Notes under the pieces: generated by a model
The model's database searches: none
What the model was told of the DNA's origin: nothing
The model's input: the letters and a program-made list of their open reading frames with translations, nothing else
NCBI GenBank assembly: GCA_043770215.1
Contig: JAYVIQ010000160.1
Location: 1-6,255, forward strand
DNA length: 6,255 nucleotides
Reading direction: 5' to 3'
Origin: JAYVIQ01 sp043770215
GTDB lineage: Bacteria > Bacteroidota > Bacteroidia > Cytophagales > JAAEPT01
Part shown: positions 1 to 5,312 of the stretch, one piece after another
How positions within the stretch are numbered: position 1 is the stretch's first letter
Layout of the letters: the number at the start of each line of letters is the position of its first letter
Program-made: the position numbers and the translations under genes

Positions 1-1224
1 TTTATGACGCATCCCTCCCATTTGCCTCATGTTTTGCTCATCGAAGTCTGGATAAAGTTTTTTTATTCCGTAAGCGGTATCTAGTTTATGTAAGGAATGT
101 ATAATAGCTCCTGCACATAAAAACAATGCTGCTTTAAAAAAAGCGTGTGTGAGTAGATGAAACATGGCAGATTCGTAGGATTTTATGCCTATTGCCATAA
201 CCATATACCCTAGTTGAGAAATAGTAGAATACGCTAATACTCTTTTTATATCTGTTTGTGAAAAAGCAGAGTATGCTGCTAAAAAAGAAGTTATTACTCC
301 TAAAATTGCTAAAAAAGTGAGTACAAAATCAGGTAAAATAAAGCTAAATCTTGCTAAAAGATAAATTCCAGCGGCTACCATTGTTGCTGCATGAATTAAC
401 GCAGAAACGGGTGTAGGTCCTTCCATTGCATTTGGCAACCATGAACTAAATGGAAATTGAGCACTTTTTGCTAATGCTCCACTAGATATTCCTAATGCTG
501 CAACTATCAACCATCCTTTTGAGATTACGTTTCCTGATACTAAGTAATCAAAATCTAGGGTTTCTGAAATTACTGATTCTTGTATAAATAATTGTATATC
601 AGATATTTGAAGGGTATTACATAAAGAATAAATGATGGTTATACCAAACAAAAATCCAACATCACCTACTCTATTTACTAAGAAAGCTTTTTTATTTGCT
701 TGCACGGCAGCATTGTTTTCGTACCAAAAACCGATGAGTAAGTAAGAGCTAAATCCAACCAGTTCCCAAAAAACAAAAAGTTGAAACATATTACCAGAAA
801 ATATAATTCCTAGCATAGCAAAAGTAAAAAGGCTTAGATAGGCGAAATATTTTTCTAAATTTTTATCTCCTCTTAGGTATTCTATAGAAAAAAGATGCAC
901 CAAAAAGGATATGAAACACACAATGCAAGCAAATAAAGCAGATAAGCTATCTATCCCAACGCCAAAATCTACTTTAAAATCAATAACGTCTATCCAACGG
1001 ACACCAAATTGATGATACTCATTATTTCCAACTTCAAAAAACAAAGCAAAAGCTACCAAAGCGTTTACGAACATGGCACCTGTTGCTGCTATACCTCTAT
1101 ATTTTTTGATTATTCTTCCAAATAAAATAAGCAACCAAAACATCAATAATGTAGTACTAAGCAAAAATATTGCCTTTGCACTTGATGAATCTAATAGAGT
1201 TGTATGTAATATGGATAAAAGCAT
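1..1224 (-). CDS. nuoL: NADH-quinone oxidoreductase subunit L, C-terminus cut by window edge
   Basis: This is the antiporter-like, proton-pumping membrane subunit at the distal end of complex I. The window holds 408 codons from the start; family members are usually above 600 residues, so the distal third, including the lateral helix, lies beyond the left edge. The frame is open with no stop. Family residues of the proton path are all visible: Glu154 in FWELVG, Lys253 in LAKSAQFPF, the GPTPVSALIHAATM block (269-282) with His278, SQTDIKRVLAYSTISQLGYM (322-341), and His356, His360 and Lys364 in FHLLTHAFFKA. The segment ends in the MGGMR motif after the cytoplasmic loop. The ATG shares one base with the nuoK stop (TAATG), which argues for this start over the internal Met28. 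Upstream there is only a weak purine run (AAAAGAA). It should be translationally coupled to nuoK. The identification is very secure. Confidence 0.97.
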   Translation of the reverse strand, partial: MLLSILHTTLLDSSSAKAIFLLSTTLLMFWLLILFGRIIKKYRGIAATGAMFVNALVAFALFFEVGNNEYHQFGVRWIDVIDFKVDFGVGIDSLSALFACIVCFISFLVHLFSIEYLRGDKNLEKYFAYLSLFTFAMLGIIFSGNMFQLFVFWELVGFSSYLLIGFWYENNAAVQANKKAFLVNRVGDVGFLFGITIIYSLCNTLQISDIQLFIQESVISETLDFDYLVSGNVISKGWLIVAALGISSGALAKSAQFPFSSWLPNAMEGPTPVSALIHAATMVAAGIYLLARFSFILPDFVLTFLAILGVITSFLAAYSAFSQTDIKRVLAYSTISQLGYMVMAIGIKSYESAMFHLLTHAFFKAALFLCAGAIIHSLHKLDTAYGIKKLYPDFDEQNMRQMGGMRHK

Positions 1225-1529
1225 TATTCTTTTATTAAATCCATTTCATTTATGTTGCTAGTACCAAACTGTTTTATTGCTTTTAAGCTTATTGCCAAAG
1301 CTAAAGCCATTTCTGCCACCACTATTGCCAATACAAAAAGTGACAGGATTTGCCCATCTGCTCCTTTTGGGGTCCAAAATTGATTGAATACTACAAGATT
1401 TACGTTTGCGGCATTGAAAATTAGTTCTACTCCAATAAGTAAAAAGAATATATTTTTTTTTGTCATTACTAAAACTAGTCCGGTAATGAACAATAAGATA
1501 GACAATACTAAAGCTCCGTTTGCACTCAT
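1224..1529 (-). CDS. nuoK: NADH-quinone oxidoreductase subunit K
   Basis: A small three-helix membrane subunit of complex I that sits between NuoJ/A and the antiporter-like subunits and carries part of the central charged axis. At 101 residues it is full length for the family. Hydrophobic segments lie at about 5-22, 27-48 and 60-83. The two conserved membrane glutamates are present: Glu35 in GVELIFNAANVNL and Glu73 in VAEMALALAI, matching the essential Glu36 and Glu72 of the E. coli protein. The cytoplasmic loop TKKN (23-26) carries the usual basic residues. The start ATG overlaps the nuoJ stop by four bases (ATGA) and the stop overlaps the nuoL start by one, so the gene is embedded in the operon. 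The codons for TKKN contain a run of nine A, an oddity reported in the findings. Confidence 0.98.
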   Translation of the reverse strand: MSANGALVLSILLFITGLVLVMTKKNIFFLLIGVELIFNAANVNLVVFNQFWTPKGADGQILSLFVLAIVVAEMALALAISLKAIKQFGTSNINEMDLIKE

Positions 1530-2026
1530 TTTGTTTGTTTTTTTCCAGCTATTACGGCTGCTAATACTAATGCTATTAAAAGAAAAATAGACAATAACTC
1601 AAATGGAAAAAGATAATTACTTACAACACTTACTCCTATTTCTTTTACATCGTTTAAAGCTTGACCGTTTTTAGAATTTAAGTTACTCTCTTTAAAAGCA
1701 TCAAAAAACATAAATGCTAAACCAATGGCTAAAAAAAAGGCTATTGTTTTGTTATGGTTGCTAGAAGTTAAGTTTCTATCTTTTGTAACTCTTTTTGTAA
1801 GCATAATGGCAAAAACAAATAATACAGTTACTGCCCCTACATATATCAATAGTTGTGTAGCGAACAAAAAACCAGCGTTTGCAAACAAAAAAACCAAGGC
1901 AATTAAAATTAAAATGCCTAAAAAAGCACTTAAAGCATGTATAAGTTGATTGGTAAAAAGTATTATGGAACAAAAGGCTGAAGCAAATGCTAAAAAGATG
2001 AAATCTATGTATGTAAAATTATCCAT
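1526..2026 (-). CDS. nuoJ: NADH-quinone oxidoreductase subunit J
   Basis: Integral membrane subunit of complex I, next to NuoH, NuoA and NuoK, whose third helix is thought to switch conformation during coupling. It has 166 residues, normal for the family, with five predicted helices at about 8-25, 29-49, 53-76, 93-110 and 139-160. The diagnostic third helix reads LLIYVGAVTVLFVFAIML (59-76) and includes the conserved Tyr62. The family's NPVHAL-like element appears as NQLIHAL (26-32). The last helix has the PFELLSIFLLIALVLAAVIA pattern (141-160). The loop at 112-138 is polar and variable. The start ATG shares one base with the nuoI stop, and the stop overlaps the nuoK start by four bases. A weak AGAAGA purine run precedes the start. 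Confidence 0.97.
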   Translation of the reverse strand: MDNFTYIDFIFLAFASAFCSIILFTNQLIHALSAFLGILILIALVFLFANAGFLFATQLLIYVGAVTVLFVFAIMLTKRVTKDRNLTSSNHNKTIAFFLAIGLAFMFFDAFKESNLNSKNGQALNDVKEIGVSVVSNYLFPFELLSIFLLIALVLAAVIAGKKQTK

Positions 2027-2703
2027 TAGTCTTCTTTTTTCTTAGGTTTCATAATGGGCACAAATTTCTTAGGCGCAACCACCTTTGGCTCTTCTGAAAT
2101 TTCTTTAGAAGCGCTTTCTGAAACAACACTTTGTTTTTTTGTTTCTATGTAGTCTATATATTCTTGTCTTTTTTTGTCTGCTTGGTCTTTGGTTAAGTCT
2201 GAAAATTCGTAGGCAAGATTATTTACATCAAACTCACTAAAATCATACGTTTTTGTCATGGTAAGGCATTCTGTAGGGCATACTGTTGTACAAAGACCAC
2301 AGAACATACATTTTGCCATATCTATCTCAAACTTTCCTGCGTATAGTCTAATAGAAGAACCATCTGACGCTTTTCTGATTTCAGTAGGGCTTTTTATTAC
2401 ATCTATTTCTATGCAATTTACAGGGCAAACTTTTACACATTTATCACATACGATACAATCTTCAATTTCATTGTCTAGTCTGTATCTTCCGTTGTCTGGT
2501 ACAGGTAGTGATTGAGATGGGTATTGAAGGGTAAAAATTCCATTTTGATGAGCAAAGTAGTTTTGGTCTTCTACGCCTTCGCTCCCTCTATTTTTGTTTT
2601 TAATTGCAAATACAAAATGCTTTAGGGTTATTTTTAATCCAATAGAAAGTGTTTTTGCACTTTGAGCTATGTTTGTCCAATAGTTAATGTTTCTTTTTTC
2701 CAT
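2026..2703 (-). CDS. nuoI: NADH-quinone oxidoreductase subunit I (2x[4Fe-4S])
   Basis: Peripheral-arm subunit that carries clusters N6a and N6b and passes electrons towards NuoB cluster N2 and the quinone site. It has 225 residues. An amphipathic N-terminus (about 17-35) would dock on NuoH. Two ferredoxin-type motifs follow: CIVCDKCVKVCPVNC with Cys83, 86, 89, 93 and 97, and CMFCGLCTTVCPTEC with Cys132, 135, 138, 142 and 146. All eight ligands are intact. The segment LRNEI-like RLDNEIEDCI before the first motif is also typical. From about residue 170 the protein becomes strongly charged, ending in a Lys/Pro/Glu-rich tail (187-225) that E. coli NuoI lacks. The ATG shares one base with the nuoH stop. 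Here it is the only peripheral-arm subunit in the cluster. Confidence 0.98.
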   Translation of the reverse strand: MEKRNINYWTNIAQSAKTLSIGLKITLKHFVFAIKNKNRGSEGVEDQNYFAHQNGIFTLQYPSQSLPVPDNGRYRLDNEIEDCIVCDKCVKVCPVNCIEIDVIKSPTEIRKASDGSSIRLYAGKFEIDMAKCMFCGLCTTVCPTECLTMTKTYDFSEFDVNNLAYEFSDLTKDQADKKRQEYIDYIETKKQSVVSESASKEISEEPKVVAPKKFVPIMKPKKKED

Positions 2704-3767
2704 TAGCTAACTTGAATAAGCTTACATACACCACAAACAAATACAAAAAATAAAGAGGCTGGCGTTAGAACCTTCCATGACAAATGCATCACTTGGTCTA
2801 TTCTAACCCTAGGATATGTCCACCGTACCCACATACATACACATACCCAAACAATGGCTTTAAGCATTAACCAAAAATATCCCCAAGCATAACAAGAAAA
2901 CTCACCTAAAGTCCCAGAAGTCCAATCATTTAGTTTAATCAAACCTATATTTGGCAATGGGGATAAATACCCTCCAAAGAAAAGAATGGCTCCCAAAACA
3001 CCCATCAAGAGCATAATTATATATTCAGAAAGTGCCATTATAGAAAATCTAAACCCTGAATACTCTGTAAATACGCCAGCTATAAGTTCTGATTCTGCTT
3101 CTGCATGATCAAAAGGAGCTCTGTTGGCTTCTCCTAATGCAGTAATTATAAAAATCACAAAGCCAAGTATAACAAAAGGGTAAGCGATTATATTCCAAGT
3201 AAAAAAACCGACAAAATTACGTAAGTCAATACCAAACCAGACAGCTTTAGAAAAAACACCTTGTACTTGCGTCATGGCATCTAAATTCATTGTTTCCGTT
3301 AGCATTACAACCCCCAAGACAACCAAACTTAATGGGATTTCGAATGAAAACATTTGCGCTACGGTACGCATTCCAGCAAGTATTGAAAATTTGTTATTGC
3401 TGCCCCAAGCACCAAACAAAAAACCAATAATATCTATAGACAAAATTGCTAAAAGTAAGTAAATGCCTGTATTTGTGTTACTAGCTACTGCCTGAGGTCC
3501 AAGAGGTACTAATGCAAAAGCCATGAATGATACAACAAACAATATGTAGGGAGCTGATTTAAAAATAAATGAATAATTTGCTGTGGCAACAATGTCTTCT
3601 TTTTGCATCAGCTTCAAAATATCTGCAAAAGTCTGAAGCAACCCTTTTGGTCCAACTTCATTTGGCCCAAGCCTATCTTGAATAAAAGCTGAAAGCTTTC
3701 TTTCTCCCCAAATAGCAAATAAAGCATACAGAAGACAAGACGGCAATATGGCGATCAATTGAATCAA
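2703..3767 (-). CDS. nuoH: NADH-quinone oxidoreductase subunit H, start codon uncertain
   Basis: Membrane subunit of complex I that forms the quinone chamber with NuoB, NuoD and NuoI and the entrance of the proton path. It has 354 residues as drawn and about eight membrane helices. Family blocks are GERKLSAFIQDRLGPN (21-36), GAWGSNNKFSILAGMRTVAQM (119-139), GEANRAPFDHAEAESELIAG (212-231) with TEYSG (234-238), and WVRWTYPRVRIDQVMHLSWK (313-332). The start shown is TTG; the next in-frame Met is residue 54, past the GERK block, so it cannot be the start. Upstream in the same frame lies ATG-TAC-TAA (3785-3777), so the only ATG that would give a normal-length first helix is blocked by a stop. The block PFDHAEAE has Ala where many bacterial homologues have Pro (PEAE). 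It is the first gene of the visible nuo unit; nuoG is not upstream. Confidence 0.93.
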   Translation of the reverse strand: MIQLIAILPSCLLYALFAIWGERKLSAFIQDRLGPNEVGPKGLLQTFADILKLMQKEDIVATANYSFIFKSAPYILFVVSFMAFALVPLGPQAVASNTNTGIYLLLAILSIDIIGFLFGAWGSNNKFSILAGMRTVAQMFSFEIPLSLVVLGVVMLTETMNLDAMTQVQGVFSKAVWFGIDLRNFVGFFTWNIIAYPFVILGFVIFIITALGEANRAPFDHAEAESELIAGVFTEYSGFRFSIMALSEYIIMLLMGVLGAILFFGGYLSPLPNIGLIKLNDWTSGTLGEFSCYAWGYFWLMLKAIVWVCVCMWVRWTYPRVRIDQVMHLSWKVLTPASLFFVFVCGVCKLIQVS

Positions 3768-3887
3768 GTGTGCAAGTTAGTACATTTTAGAGTAGTTTTA
3801 ACATCAATTTCGTTTAATTTTATGATTAAAATACTACGTATAGAGGTAGTGTTATTGCATTGAATATATCTTAATTATTTACTTACA
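3768..3887. other. 120-base AT-rich spacer upstream of nuoH
   Basis: Non-coding spacer between the dehydrogenase stop codon and the nuoH TTG, both on the minus strand. It must hold the nuoH ribosome entry region and either a nuo promoter or a co-transcribed leader. On the minus strand I find no good match to the Bacteroidota -7 element TAnnTTTG; the best candidates, such as TATATTCA and TAACTTGC, match only four of six fixed positions. There is no Shine-Dalgarno sequence before the TTG. It contains an imperfect inverted repeat, listed separately, and the in-frame ATG-TAC-TAA just before nuoH. Confidence 0.75.
3792..3837. repeat. Imperfect inverted repeat upstream of nuoH
   Basis: Arms at 3792-3806 (gtagttttaacatca) and 3823-3837 (tgattaaaatactac) are reverse complements at 11 of 15 positions, separated by 16 bases. 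A further gtagt at 3846-3850 can also pair with the actac at 3833-3837, across an 8-base loop, so two alternative stems share one arm. It could be an operator, a leader structure or a weak terminator for the dehydrogenase gene. In such AT-rich DNA chance is also plausible. The sequence alone does not decide. Confidence 0.35.
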
Positions 3888-5258
3888 CTAAACTGCGGGT
3901 TCATTTACTATTACCGTTTTTATATTTACAAAAGCCTTTATACCTTCTTCACCTAATTCTTTTCCATACCCAGAATTCTTTATTCCCCCAAACGGAAGTC
4001 CACAATTAGATTTAGATAAAGAATTTATGAAAATAGCTCCTGATTCTATGTTTTGAATTGCAAAATTTTTATTATCAATGGATTGCGTCCAAACACTTGC
4101 ACTCAACCCATATATAGAATCATTGGCTATAAGTACTGATTCTTCAAAATTTTCAACTGATTTTAAAACAAAACAAGGTCCAAATATTTCTTCTTGAAAC
4201 AAGATATTAGATGTGTCTTCTATTTCTAACACCTCTAAATTTACAAAAAAACCTTTTTGTTGTTTGTGCTCCAAAGAAAATATCAGTTTAGCCCCTGTTT
4301 TTTTACCTGCTGAGAGTTGTGAATTGTATTGTTCTTTTAAATCTTCTCTTGCTAAAGGACCAACATTTGTACTTGAATAAGCGGGATTACCAATTTTTAG
4401 GTTTGAAAGCTGTGTTACCAATTCCAACTTAAATGAATCATAAACAGCTGTATGTATTAAAAAGCGTTTTGCAGCAATACAACTTTGTCCGTTGTTTTGT
4501 AATCTAGCGTGTATGGCTTGTTTTATAACATCTTTGATATTCAACTCTTTATCCACGATAAAAACATCATTGCCGCCTAGCTCCAACACCTGAGGCTTTA
4601 AGTTCTCAGCGGCTTGTTTTGCTATTATTTTACCACTAGCTGTGGATCCTGTGAATGAAACACCTACTATTTTTGGGTTCTTTATTAAATCTGTTATTTG
4701 ATTTACTGATATAAATAATGTAGAATAAACAGCCCCTAAGCCAGCCTCATTAAAAATATTTTGGATAGATTCTGCACATAATCCAACATTTGGTGCCGGC
4801 TTTACTAGTACCGTATTTCCAGCCAAAATAGTTGGAATGGCAAATCTAAAGACCTGCCAAAAAGGAAAATTCCATGGCATTACCCCTAAAACAACACCCA
4901 ATGGTTGGTATATAATTCTAGATTCGCTAGAGGATAAATTCACAAATTTAGACGCTAAGTATTTTTCTGCATTTAGTTGAAAATGAATGCATAACTCTAC
5001 ACATTTTAGTATTTCAGACTTGCTTTGTTCTTTAGGTTTACCCATTTCATGTGTAACTAAATCTGAATAGAAATCTAAATTAGATTCTAACATATTTATG
5101 AGCTTGCTAATTTTAGCTATTCTAAAGATCAAAGATTCATTTTTCCAATGGCAATAAGCCATGGCAGAATCCGTTAATTTAGTGTTTAATTCTGTATCTG
5201 ATAAAAAAGATTTAGAAAATATAGCATCGTTTGTTGACGGATTTGTGCTTATAAACAT
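3888..5258 (-). CDS. Aldehyde dehydrogenase, probable succinate-semialdehyde dehydrogenase (YneI/Sad-like)
   Basis: A soluble NAD(P)+-dependent aldehyde dehydrogenase of 456 residues, close to the 462 of E. coli YneI/Sad. It would oxidise an aldehyde to its acid, most likely succinate semialdehyde to succinate. The fold is complete: PWNFPFWQVFR (128-138) with Asn130, the cofactor-binding Lys153 in VKPAPN, FTGSTASGK (202-210), the general base Glu226 in LELGGND, the nucleophile Cys260 in NNGQSCIAAKRF, and EEIFGP (356-361). The closest remembered pattern is YneI (PWNFPLWQV, LELGGSDPF, QNTGQVCAAAKRF), which favours this subgroup; substrate is not proven by sequence. The start ATG gives an N-terminus (ISTNPST) that aligns with the usual ALDH beginning. 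No Shine-Dalgarno and no convincing minus-strand promoter is seen in the 54-base divergent gap. It ends with TAG 120 bases before nuoH, so co-transcription is possible. Confidence 0.93.
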   Translation of the reverse strand: MFISTNPSTNDAIFSKSFLSDTELNTKLTDSAMAYCHWKNESLIFRIAKISKLINMLESNLDFYSDLVTHEMGKPKEQSKSEILKCVELCIHFQLNAEKYLASKFVNLSSSESRIIYQPLGVVLGVMPWNFPFWQVFRFAIPTILAGNTVLVKPAPNVGLCAESIQNIFNEAGLGAVYSTLFISVNQITDLIKNPKIVGVSFTGSTASGKIIAKQAAENLKPQVLELGGNDVFIVDKELNIKDVIKQAIHARLQNNGQSCIAAKRFLIHTAVYDSFKLELVTQLSNLKIGNPAYSSTNVGPLAREDLKEQYNSQLSAGKKTGAKLIFSLEHKQQKGFFVNLEVLEIEDTSNILFQEEIFGPCFVLKSVENFEESVLIANDSIYGLSASVWTQSIDNKNFAIQNIESGAIFINSLSKSNCGLPFGGIKNSGYGKELGEEGIKAFVNIKTVIVNEPAV

Positions 5259-5265
5259 CTATAAA

Positions 5266-5296
5266 TTGTAGTTTGTACTTACTAATCGTATATTTG
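5266..5296 (+). promoter_or_regulatory. Bacteroidota-type promoter of lgt
   Basis: The -33 element TTG (5266-5268) and the -7 element TATATTTG (5289-5296) are separated by 20 bases. The -7 element matches the Bacteroidota consensus TAnnTTTG at every fixed position, and the spacing fits what is known for the primary sigma factor of this phylum. Transcription would begin a few bases downstream, near 5300-5304, leaving a leader of only about 10 bases before the lgt ATG at 5313. It overlaps the upstream region of the divergent dehydrogenase gene, so the two could interfere or share control. Confidence 0.7.
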
Positions 5297-5312
5297 ACAA
5301 AAATAGAAATAA

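Noticed and set aside
1141..1143. Internal Met28 as an alternative start of nuoL.
   Set aside because: It would cut into the first membrane helix, while the ATG at 1224 overlaps the nuoK stop in the same TAATG style as the other junctions.
1073..3462. Short open frames opposite or inside the nuo genes (for example plus strand 1073-1261, 1384-1590, 1725-1949, 2258-2515, 3274-3462 and minus strand 1776-1973).
   Set aside because: Each lies entirely or almost entirely within a well-supported nuo gene in another frame, has no recognisable domain, and has no promoter or ribosome site of its own.
3833..3850. Hairpin ACTAC-N8-GTAGT followed by ATTTT on the minus strand as a terminator of the dehydrogenase gene.
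   Set aside because: The stem is only five pairs, has two G-C pairs, and is followed by a weak T run, so it is not a convincing intrinsic terminator.
5259..5312. A promoter for the dehydrogenase gene on the minus strand of the divergent gap.
   Set aside because: TTG elements can be found, but nothing at suitable spacing resembles TAnnTTTG, so no call is made.
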